The notes under the pieces are model-generated. The model ran no database searches and was not told where the DNA came from. It worked only from the letters and a program-made list of their open reading frames with translations. Of a DNA stretch of 8,195 nt, positions 1-5,105 are shown in pieces; within the stretch, counting starts at the first letter, position 1, and each line of letters opens with the position of its first letter. Source of the stretch: JAAZHN01 sp964605575 (GTDB taxonomy: Bacteria > Bacillota_I > Bacilli_A > RF39 > UBA660); the NCBI GenBank assembly GCA_964605575.1, contig CAZSDG010000043.1, forward strand, positions 1 through 8,195, written 5' to 3'. Made by a program: the position numbers and the translations under genes.

Positions 1-48
1 TTAAGTGACATGAGTAGAACAGGTAATGTAACAATATATGTACCATAA
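1..48 (+). CDS. C-terminal end of an upstream gene (possible PASTA-type PBP)
   Basis: The first frame is open from the window edge and ends with TAA at 46-48, encoding the tail LSDMSRTGNVTIYVP; the other two forward frames stop at once. The closing pattern 'G-N-V-T-I-Y-V' resembles the last beta strand of a PASTA domain, which ends many division penicillin-binding proteins (FtsI/SpoVD) in Gram-positives, and ftsI/spoVD commonly sits just before murE. That identity is inference from 15 residues and the neighbour. The 79 bases from here to murE hold no convincing terminator or promoter, so murE may be read from the same transcript. Confidence 0.45.
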   Translation, partial: LSDMSRTGNVTIYVP

Positions 49-127
49 AAAAATAGTGAGAGGGGCAGCATAATTGTCTTTATAAAGATTATTCTATTGA
101 ATTTTTAAACAATATTAAGGAGATAAT

Positions 128-1501
128 ATGGATATAAATATAATACAAACTGATTCAAGGAAAGTTAAGAATGGCGATATATTTATTGCCCTAAAAGGTA
201 TAAGTAGTGATGGGCATGAATATATAAATTCTGCTATAGAGAAGGGTGCTAGTAAGGTAGTGGCTTCTGTTAAGAGTGATTATTCTAATAATTCAATTAT
301 TGAGTATGTGGATGATACTGATGAGTATTTATATAACTTATTAGAGAATAGTTATTTACCTAAGATAAATAATTTAACAATTATTGGTTTAACTGGTACT
401 AATGGGAAGACTACCACTTGTTATTTGATATATCAAATGTTACTTAATTTAAGAGTTAAAGCAGCTTATTTAGGTACTATTGGTTTATATTATTTAGATA
501 ATTTTAAAGAAATGAGTCATACTACTCCTGATGTTTTAGAGTTATATAAATTATTAATTGAATTAGTAGATAATGGGATAACTCACCTTGTTATGGAAGT
601 AAGTAGTCATGCTTTAGAACAAGATCGGATTCGTGGTCTTAAATTTAGTGTGGCTGGTTTTACTAACATGACTCAAGATCACTTAGATTATCATAAGACT
701 ATGGATAATTATTTAAATGCTAAGTTAAAAATATTTAATTATTTTAAAGATGATACTAAAATAGTAGTTAATAAAGATGATTCTTATGCTAAGTATTTTC
801 TTCAAGGTAATTATATAACTTTAGGAAAAGATAGCTCTGATATTCAAATAATAAGTAGTGAATCTTTAGGAGATAAAACTAATATAAGTTTTACTTATGA
901 TAATAAAGAGTATTCGGTTATAACGAATTTAATGAGTTCTTTTAATGTATATAATTATTTAACTGCTTTAGGAATAGTTAAATGTTTAAATTATACAATA
1001 GATGATATTTTAAAGATTACAAATAAGTTATATCCACCTAAGGGTCGAGTTGAAACAATTAAGTTAAGTCTTGGTACTGCTGTTATTGATTATGCTCATA
1101 CCCCGGATGCAGTTGAAAAAATTATTTCTTCCTTTAGGGAGTCTAATTATGGTAAAATATATACAGTAGTTGGTTGTGGGGGAGATAGAGATTCTGCTAA
1201 AAGACCAATTATGGGCAAAATAGCAACAAATTTAAGTGATTATGTTATATTTACTAATGATAATCCAAGAACAGAAGCCCCAGAGAGTATAATTGCTGAT
1301 ATTATTTGTGGCTTAGAGACAACTAATTATGAAGTAGAAATGGATCGTAAAAAAGCAATTATTTTAGGAATTAATTCTTTAAAAGAAGAAGATGTTTTAT
1401 TAATACTTGGTAAAGGTCATGAAGAATATCAAGAAATAAATCATGTTAAACATCATTTTTCTGATAAAGAAGTAGTATTAGAATATGAAAGGGATAGATA
1501 A
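128..1501 (+). CDS. murE: UDP-N-acetylmuramoyl-tripeptide synthetase MurE (likely meso-DAP adding)
   Basis: This cytoplasmic ligase adds the third stem-peptide residue to UDP-MurNAc-L-Ala-D-Glu using ATP. The protein has 457 residues. The N-terminal domain carries TDSRKVKNGDIF (8-19). The central Mur ligase domain has the P-loop GLTGTNGKTTT (87-97), the HTTPD substrate loop (131-135), EVSSHAL (157-163) and YLNAK (195-199), whose lysine is the usual carbamylated residue. The C-terminal domain has RVE (307-309), DYAHTPD (321-327), GCGGDRD (349-355), DNPR (378-381) and GKGHEEY (428-434). DNPR is the signature of meso-diaminopimelate-specific enzymes; lysine-adding MurE lacks this Arg. The start is forced by an in-frame TAA at 116-118 and an AAGGAGA ribosome site at 117-123. 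The N-terminus is therefore truly short compared with the usual ~480-500 residues, lacking the leading helix before the TDSR motif. A lipoprotein gene follows after one base. Confidence 0.96.
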   Translation: MDINIIQTDSRKVKNGDIFIALKGISSDGHEYINSAIEKGASKVVASVKSDYSNNSIIEYVDDTDEYLYNLLENSYLPKINNLTIIGLTGTNGKTTTCYLIYQMLLNLRVKAAYLGTIGLYYLDNFKEMSHTTPDVLELYKLLIELVDNGITHLVMEVSSHALEQDRIRGLKFSVAGFTNMTQDHLDYHKTMDNYLNAKLKIFNYFKDDTKIVVNKDDSYAKYFLQGNYITLGKDSSDIQIISSESLGDKTNISFTYDNKEYSVITNLMSSFNVYNYLTALGIVKCLNYTIDDILKITNKLYPPKGRVETIKLSLGTAVIDYAHTPDAVEKIISSFRESNYGKIYTVVGCGGDRDSAKRPIMGKIATNLSDYVIFTNDNPRTEAPESIIADIICGLETTNYEVEMDRKKAIILGINSLKEEDVLLILGKGHEEYQEINHVKHHFSDKEVVLEYERDR

Positions 1502-1502
1502 T

Positions 1503-1958
1503 ATGAAAAATCTAATTAAATTACTTAGTATATTTACAATTATGTTTATAGCACTTGGTTGTGGTAAAAAATATCAAACATATAAATTGGAGGATTATTT
1601 AGAATTTCAAGTTGAAGAAAAATATACAGTAATTGAAAAAGAAAATGGAACATTTAATATTGATTTAAATGAATCATCTAATCTTAGTATTGCCGTTGCA
1701 ACTTTTGATTATGAAGTTACCAATACGGTTAGAAAAAATGAATACAAAACAGTAGCACCAAATAAAGTAGCTGATTATGAAATCGATGGAGCCCAAGGCT
1801 TTTATGTAGATTTTAAAGGTGAATCAATAATTACTGAAGTACCAATCAATAATTCAAAATATATTCAAGTAATATTCACTAGTAAAGATCCTGATTTAAG
1901 AAAATCTTTCTTAGAAAAAGAAGTTCAAGACATAATAAAAACAATCAAAATAAAATAG
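1503..1958 (+). CDS. small predicted lipoprotein of unknown function
   Basis: The gene encodes 151 residues. A basic start (MKNLIK) and a hydrophobic stretch end in IALGC, giving a likely lipidated Cys at residue 20; the -3 residue is Ala rather than Leu, so the lipobox is slightly off consensus. The mature part (21-151) is polar, with alternating hydrophobic strands (FNIDL, LSIAVATF, GFYVDF, YIQVIF) and a charged C-terminal helix, suggesting a small beta-rich domain like that of PsbP/DUF1795-type lipoproteins, though I cannot assign a family. The ATG at 1503 is preferred over 1485 because the signal peptide starts there and AAAGGG (1488-1493) gives a ribosome site. Only one base separates it from the murE stop, so translational coupling with murE is likely. 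Its TAG lies inside the terminator hairpin. Confidence 0.85.
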   Translation: MKNLIKLLSIFTIMFIALGCGKKYQTYKLEDYLEFQVEEKYTVIEKENGTFNIDLNESSNLSIAVATFDYEVTNTVRKNEYKTVAPNKVADYEIDGAQGFYVDFKGESIITEVPINNSKYIQVIFTSKDPDLRKSFLEKEVQDIIKTIKIK

Positions 1959-1978
1959 AGTTTTACTCTATTTTATTT
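1948..1978. terminator. bidirectional intrinsic terminator between convergent genes
   Basis: This is a perfect 14-bp inverted repeat, AAATAAAATAGAGT (1948-1961) and ACTCTATTTTATTT (1965-1978), with a TTT loop. The strong core is ATAGAGT/ACTCTAT, flanked by A-rich and T-rich arms that supply a U-tract on either strand. It serves the lipoprotein gene from the left and murD from the right. The TAG of the first (1956-1958) is in the left arm, and the TAA of murD (1963-1965 on the complement) spans the loop and right arm. Confidence 0.85.
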
Positions 1979-3306
1979 ATGGTTTCTTTAAATAATTCGC
2001 CTCTTTTTTCAAATGAAGAAAATTGATCCCAAGATGCTGATGCTGGACTTAAAAGAATTACTTCATCAATCTTGGATTTTTTATAAGCAAGATTTGTTGC
2101 TTCGATTATATTTTCACATTCATAGCAGTATATACCTAAGTTGTCTAACCATTTTTTAATCTTTTGTTTATTTTCTCCATAACAGACAACAAGACGAACA
2201 TTTTTTAAATAAGCATTTAAATCACTAAATTCTTGATCACGATCTTGACCACCCATTATTAAGATAGTTGGTTTATTAAATGATTTTAGGGCTGTTTTAG
2301 TTGATTCGATATTAGTGGCTTTTGAGTCATTATAAAATATTCTGCCATTGATATTATCAACATATTCTAATCTATGCTCTACACCTTTAAAAGACTCTAA
2401 GACATTCGCGATTAAGTCATTAGGAATACCAAGTTCTTTAACAACTAAGATCATTGCCATTATATTTTCATAATTATGAGTACCAGTTATTTTTATTTTA
2501 TCAAGGTCACAAACCTTTTCTTTGTGATAATATATAGCATTATTTTTTAAATAACAATCAGAATACATCTTTTGAGATGAAAAATATTTAACTTCAGATT
2601 TAATACTTGGTAATATTTTTAAAATATCAGGGTCATCATAATTTAAAATTGCTAGGTCTTCTTGAGTTTGTTTATTAAATATTTTAGCTTTTACTTTTTT
2701 ATAATTTTCATAATTACCAAAGAAATCTGTATGGGCTGGTGAAAGGTTTGTCATTACGGCTATATCAGGTTTAAATTCATTTAGGTTTTCTAATTGTTGA
2801 GCAGATACTTCCATAATTACAATATCATTTTCTTCAAAACTGTCTAGAAATCCACAAATTGGATAACCGATATTACCAGTTAGATGAATTCTTTTATCGG
2901 CGGCTTTCAATACTTCATAAATAAGTGTAGTTGTGGTTGTTTTACCATTAGTACCAGTAACTCCGATTAACTTAACCTTACCTTTAAATAACTGATAGGC
3001 CATTTCTACTTCATTAATTACGGGAATACTTAATTCATTTGCTTTTAAAACATATTTGTGATTAATTGGGACTCCAGGATTTTTAATTAAATAGTCGAAG
3101 GTCTCATCAAGAAGATCATCAGGGTGAGAACCAAATACTAACTTTACTCCTAAGTTTTTTAATTCTTGCATGTGTTCATAGTTATGTTCACTTTCATTTT
3201 TTGAATCATTTAAAATTACTTCATTGCCCCTGTTAATTAAAACTTTCGCGGCTTCATAACCGCTTCTTGCCATACCGAGAATTAAGATTTTATTATTTTC
3301 AAACAT
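1963..3306 (-). CDS. murD: UDP-N-acetylmuramoyl-L-alanine--D-glutamate ligase MurD
   Basis: This cytoplasmic ligase adds D-Glu to UDP-MurNAc-L-Ala with ATP, the step before MurE. The protein has 447 residues, normal for the family. The Rossmann-like N-terminal domain starts KILILGMARSG (6-16). The ATPase domain has GVTGTNGKTTT (115-125), GNIG (144-147), EVSAQQLE (166-173), NLSPAHTDFF (187-196) and KAKIF (206-210), with K208 the likely carbamylated Lys. The C-terminal domain has GTHNYEN (275-281), VEHRLE (309-314), NDSKATN (326-332), GGQDRD (352-357) and LLSPASASWDQF (418-429). The ATG at 3304-3306 is chosen over an upstream one because GGAGTGA sits 7 bases before it and family homology begins there; the extra 29 residues would be translated promoter DNA. 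It is convergent with murE and its lipoprotein rather than lying in the usual collinear division/cell-wall cluster. Confidence 0.96.
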   Translation of the reverse strand: MFENNKILILGMARSGYEAAKVLINRGNEVILNDSKNESEHNYEHMQELKNLGVKLVFGSHPDDLLDETFDYLIKNPGVPINHKYVLKANELSIPVINEVEMAYQLFKGKVKLIGVTGTNGKTTTTTLIYEVLKAADKRIHLTGNIGYPICGFLDSFEENDIVIMEVSAQQLENLNEFKPDIAVMTNLSPAHTDFFGNYENYKKVKAKIFNKQTQEDLAILNYDDPDILKILPSIKSEVKYFSSQKMYSDCYLKNNAIYYHKEKVCDLDKIKITGTHNYENIMAMILVVKELGIPNDLIANVLESFKGVEHRLEYVDNINGRIFYNDSKATNIESTKTALKSFNKPTILIMGGQDRDQEFSDLNAYLKNVRLVVCYGENKQKIKKWLDNLGIYCYECENIIEATNLAYKKSKIDEVILLSPASASWDQFSSFEKRGELFKETINKIE

Positions 3307-3313
3307 AATATTA

Positions 3314-3320
3314 TCACTCC
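3314..3320 (-). promoter_or_regulatory. ribosome binding site fixing the murD start
   Basis: On the minus strand GGAGTGA lies 7 bases before the ATG at 3306. No comparable site precedes the longer in-frame start at 3393, which would also make the transcribed promoter part of the protein. Confidence 0.85.
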
Positions 3321-3331
3321 GCTTTAAACTT

Positions 3332-3337
3332 ATTATA
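3332..3337 (-). promoter_or_regulatory. -10 element of the murD promoter
   Basis: A perfect TATAAT lies on the minus strand 25 bases upstream of the murD ATG. A start about 7 bases downstream (near 3325) would leave a leader of roughly 20 bases holding the ribosome site. The -35 region (about 3355-3360) is a plain T-run on this strand and matches TTGACA poorly, though such A/T tracts can act as UP-like elements. Confidence 0.55.
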
Positions 3338-3406
3338 CTATTAATTTTGAATAAAAAAAATACTATTCCTTTTATTTTAATTATAAACATCAATTTTAAT
3401 AACTTA

Positions 3407-3415
3407 TGATATAAT
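3407..3415 (+). promoter_or_regulatory. extended -10 promoter for the rightward gene at 3450
   Basis: TGATATAAT is an extended -10 (TGn plus perfect TATAAT), which can work without a good -35; none is seen 17 bases upstream. The transcript would begin near 3422, followed by AAGGA (3441-3445) and ATG at 3450. With the murD promoter it makes a compact divergent control region (3307-3449). Confidence 0.6.
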
Positions 3416-3449
3416 AACGAGTAATTATAAATCTAGAAAGAAGGATATA

Positions 3450-4421
3450 ATGAAANNNNNNNNNNNNNNNNNNNNNNNNNNNNNNNNNNNNNNNNNNNNN
3501 NNNNNNNNNNNNNNNNNNNNNNNNNNNNNNNNNNNNNNNNNNNNNNNNNNNNNNNATAATGAAATTAAAGATAATGTTTCTAAAGAAGAAAATGAATTTC
3601 AAAGTAAGATTATTCTCTTCGAAGGTCAAACTATTTATGTAGATAATTATTTAAGTATTTCTTTTAAAGAAAGTTTTTTTATGGATAGAGTTGAACCAGA
3701 AAATCCGATTGGTTATTATGAAAATTCGATCGTACCAAAAGATAAAAATAATAGATTTCTAGTTTTAAAAACTGTTATAAAAAATTTAAAAGAAGAAAAA
3801 TTAACTGGTGAAGAAATACCTTCTTCAACAATGATTTTTGATGATCAACATAAGTATGAAACTACTATTATTTCTGAAGAAGAGGAAGGATCAAAATTAA
3901 ATAATCAAAGTTCTTTGATGGAAATTCCACCATTATTAACAAAAAATATTTGGTATTTAGTTGAAATTCCTGAAGATATAAGTTCAGAATCAAATTTTGT
4001 TATGGAATATCAAATTAAAAATCAAAATTATCATGTTCAATTAAGTAAACCAATTTATTTAAAGAATGATCCAGTCCCTAATGTTAAACAAAAAATAAAT
4101 GCTTATATGTTCTGGGGAGATGGTTGTCCACATTGTGAAAATGCTCATAGTTTCTTTAAAACAATTGCCAAAAAATATGAATCTTGTTATCAATTAGTTG
4201 ATTTTGAAGTTTGGACAAATGATAAACATGTTCCTCTTCAAAAAAAGGTTTCTAAATATTTTAAAGCAAATGAATTAGGAGTACCTCTTATTGTCATTGG
4301 TGACAAACATTTTGCTGGCTATGCAGAATCTTTTAATGAAGAAATAATTCAAGCATTGATTGAGGGCTGCACTAGTGACAATTATGTTGATATAGTAAGT
4401 AAAATTCAAAATAATAAATAA
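3450..4421 (+). CDS. secreted CPHC thioredoxin-fold protein with extra N-terminal domain, interrupted by assembly gap
   Basis: The ATG at 3450 has a ribosome site (AAGGA, 3441-3445), but after two codons (Met-Lys) the sequence becomes 100 Ns. From 3556 the frame is open to TAA at 4419-4421. The signal peptide or lipobox expected from its paralogue at 4474 is presumably in the gap. Residue numbers below assume the nominal gap length. About 37-205 form a polar, beta-rich domain (FLVLKTVIKNL, then NIWYLVEIPE and FVMEYQIKN) resembling an Ig-like DUF4352-type ligand domain; that family call is tentative. From about 212 comes a thioredoxin fold with YMFWGDGCPHCE (CPHC 226-229), the same dipeptide as DsbA, and GVPLIVIGD with the cis-proline. 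Two further Cys (SCYQL and EGCTSD) are shared with the paralogue. An extracytoplasmic disulfide oxidoreductase is likely; its substrate is unknown. Joining the two gap sides into one gene is unproven. Confidence 0.7.
   Translation: MKXXXXXXXXXXXXXXXXXXXXXXXXXXXXXXXXXXNEIKDNVSKEENEFQSKIILFEGQTIYVDNYLSISFKESFFMDRVEPENPIGYYENSIVPKDKNNRFLVLKTVIKNLKEEKLTGEEIPSSTMIFDDQHKYETTIISEEEEGSKLNNQSSLMEIPPLLTKNIWYLVEIPEDISSESNFVMEYQIKNQNYHVQLSKPIYLKNDPVPNVKQKINAYMFWGDGCPHCENAHSFFKTIAKKYESCYQLVDFEVWTNDKHVPLQKKVSKYFKANELGVPLIVIGDKHFAGYAESFNEEIIQALIEGCTSDNYVDIVSKIQNNK
3456..3555. other. assembly gap of 100 Ns
   Basis: There are exactly 100 N characters, a conventional placeholder for scaffold gaps of unknown size. 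Real length, gene order and frame across this point are therefore not established by the sequence. Confidence 0.98.
4083..4409 (+). repeat. tandem duplicated CPHC domain, copy 1
   Basis: This 327-base stretch encodes the thioredoxin domain of the first paralogue and aligns without gaps to 4579-4905. By hand count 73 of 109 residues are identical (about 67%). The first 84 bases differ at only 7 positions, with the first 20 bases identical, while the later part has diverged much more. Confidence 0.85.
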
Positions 4422-4460
4422 GTGTATCTTAATTATTTAATTTATGATAGAATTTGTTCT

Positions 4461-4466
4461 AGGAGG
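4461..4466 (+). promoter_or_regulatory. consensus Shine-Dalgarno fixing the second CPHC gene start
   Basis: AGGAGG lies 7 bases before the ATG at 4474. It falls inside the longer frame that opens at 4444, so the shorter protein with a clean signal peptide is the right one. Confidence 0.85.
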
Positions 4467-4473
4467 TAAAAGT

Positions 4474-4974
4474 ATGAAAAAGAAAATAATTTTATTAACA
4501 TCTTTATTTTTTGTCTTAATTACTTTCACAGCATGTAAAACTAAAGAACCGGAAAGAGAACCGTTCCCAGCAGAAAAAGTTAAACAAAAAATAAATGCGT
4601 ATATGTTTTGGGGAGATGGCTGTCCACATTGTGAAAGTGCTCATAAATTCTTTAAAACAATCGAAAAAGAATATGCAAATTGTTATCAGTTAGTTGATTT
4701 TGAAACTTGGAAAAGTCAAGAGCATAGACCTTTAATGGATAAAGTTGCCAAGCATTTTGAAATTGAAGAAGCAGGCGTTCCCCTAATCGTTATTGGGGAT
4801 ACACACTATAGTGGGTATGCTGAATCACTTAATAATCAAATTATCCAATCTTTAATAGACAGCTGTGCTGGTGATGACTATAAAGACATAGTTAAAGAAA
4901 AACAAGATGAACTAGCTAAAGAAGCAGAAAAAGCTGAAGAAGCTGCTAAAAAAAGTAGTACGAAAAAGAAATAA
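4474..4974 (+). CDS. thioredoxin-fold lipoprotein with DsbA-like CPHC site
   Basis: This gene encodes 166 residues. A lipoprotein signal peptide (MKKKIILL, then a hydrophobic core) ends in FTAC with the lipid-bearing Cys at 21. After a short proline/charged linker comes the thioredoxin domain (about 36-144): YMFWGDGCPHCE with CPHC at 50-53, and GVPLIVIGD with the cis-Pro. Two further Cys, in NCYQL and DSCAGDD, are conserved in the neighbour at 3450-4421 and could form a structural disulfide. The tail (145-166) is a Lys/Glu/Ala-rich likely helix ending SSTKKK. The domain lacks room for the full helical insert of DsbA, so it is a minimal thioredoxin fold. The start is set by a textbook AGGAGG (4461-4466) 7 bases upstream, not the earlier in-frame ATG at 4444. 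It probably acts on the outer membrane face in disulfide formation or exchange; the partner is unknown. Confidence 0.88.
   Translation: MKKKIILLTSLFFVLITFTACKTKEPEREPFPAEKVKQKINAYMFWGDGCPHCESAHKFFKTIEKEYANCYQLVDFETWKSQEHRPLMDKVAKHFEIEEAGVPLIVIGDTHYSGYAESLNNQIIQSLIDSCAGDDYKDIVKEKQDELAKEAEKAEEAAKKSSTKKK
4579..4905 (+). repeat. tandem duplicated CPHC domain, copy 2
   Basis: This is the partner of 4083-4409: the same 109-residue domain with CPHC, cis-Pro loop and two extra Cys at identical spacing. The similarity begins abruptly at the shared VKQKINAYMFW and fades near the domain end, so the domain was copied without the N-terminal beta-rich part of the first gene. Confidence 0.85.
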
Positions 4975-4979
4975 ATCGA

Positions 4980-5008
4980 TTGCAATTATAAGCATGATGG
5001 TATATAAT
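4980..5008 (+). promoter_or_regulatory. near-consensus promoter upstream of the RSH gene
   Basis: TTGCAA (4980-4985) and a perfect TATAAT (5003-5008) are separated by exactly 17 bases, the best match to a housekeeping promoter in the window. Transcription would begin near 5015. It starts 6 bases after the stop of the CPHC lipoprotein gene and gives the downstream RSH gene its own transcript. Confidence 0.75.
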
Positions 5009-5014
5009 CAACTC

Positions 5015-5090
5015 TATATTCATGGGGTGGATAGTACTACAAAAATTTTAAACAACAAACATCCAAAGGATATTGTTGTTTTTTTATTTT
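5015..5090 (+). ncRNA. candidate terminated leader RNA (attenuator or small RNA) before the RSH gene
   Basis: The promoter at 4980-5008 and the terminator at 5050-5090 bracket about 75 bases that would be made as a short RNA unless polymerase reads through into the RSH gene. TGGAT (5028-5032) could pair with ATCCA (5061-5065), the inner left arm and loop of the terminator hairpin, so a weak antiterminator is conceivable. No known riboswitch or T-box structure is recognised. If the terminator instead serves only transcripts arriving from the CPHC genes, the short RNA would be incidental. Confidence 0.35.
5050..5090 (+). terminator. intrinsic terminator between its promoter and the RSH gene
   Basis: The outer arms AACAACAA (5051-5058) and TTGTTGTT (5073-5080) pair fully. 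A small asymmetric internal loop leads to ATCC/GGAT (5061-5064, 5068-5071) around an AAA loop. A long T-rich tract (5079-5090) follows directly. It lies after the promoter at 4980-5008 and only a few bases before the RSH ribosome site AAGGGGG (5091-5097). Confidence 0.8.
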
Positions 5091-5105
5091 AAGGGGGATG
5101 ATTAT

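Noticed and set aside
77..88. A 12-base palindrome TCTTTATAAAGA before murE, considered as an operator or terminator.
   Set aside because: It cannot form a loop-bearing hairpin of useful strength, has no T-run, and a short AT palindrome is expected by chance in such DNA.
3307..3393. An N-terminal extension of MurD beginning at 3393.
   Set aside because: It would translate the promoter and ribosome site; MurD homology begins at the ATG at 3306.
3396..3629. A minus-strand open frame spanning the N gap.
   Set aside because: Its openness comes largely from Ns, and it lies over divergent promoter DNA and the opposite-strand gene.
4443..4448. TATGAT as a -10 for the second CPHC gene.
   Set aside because: One mismatch, no -35 and no extended -10; co-transcription from the gene upstream explains expression as well.
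5022..5051. A 9-codon frame starting ATGGGGTGG that could be a leader peptide for attenuation.
   Set aside because: No ribosome site, and its codons do not suggest a sensed amino acid; it also ends just at the hairpin by chance-level spacing.
5021..5065. GGGGTGGATAGTAC resembles the start of a T-box antiterminator sequence.
   Set aside because: The ACCGCG half is absent, there is no room for a specifier stem between promoter and motif, and an RSH gene is not a usual T-box target.
4994..5092. A 32-codon open frame (MMVYNQLYIHGVDSTT...) between the second CPHC gene and the RSH gene.
   Set aside because: It has no ribosome site, starts upstream of the predicted transcript start, overlaps the -10 element and ends in the terminator T-tract.
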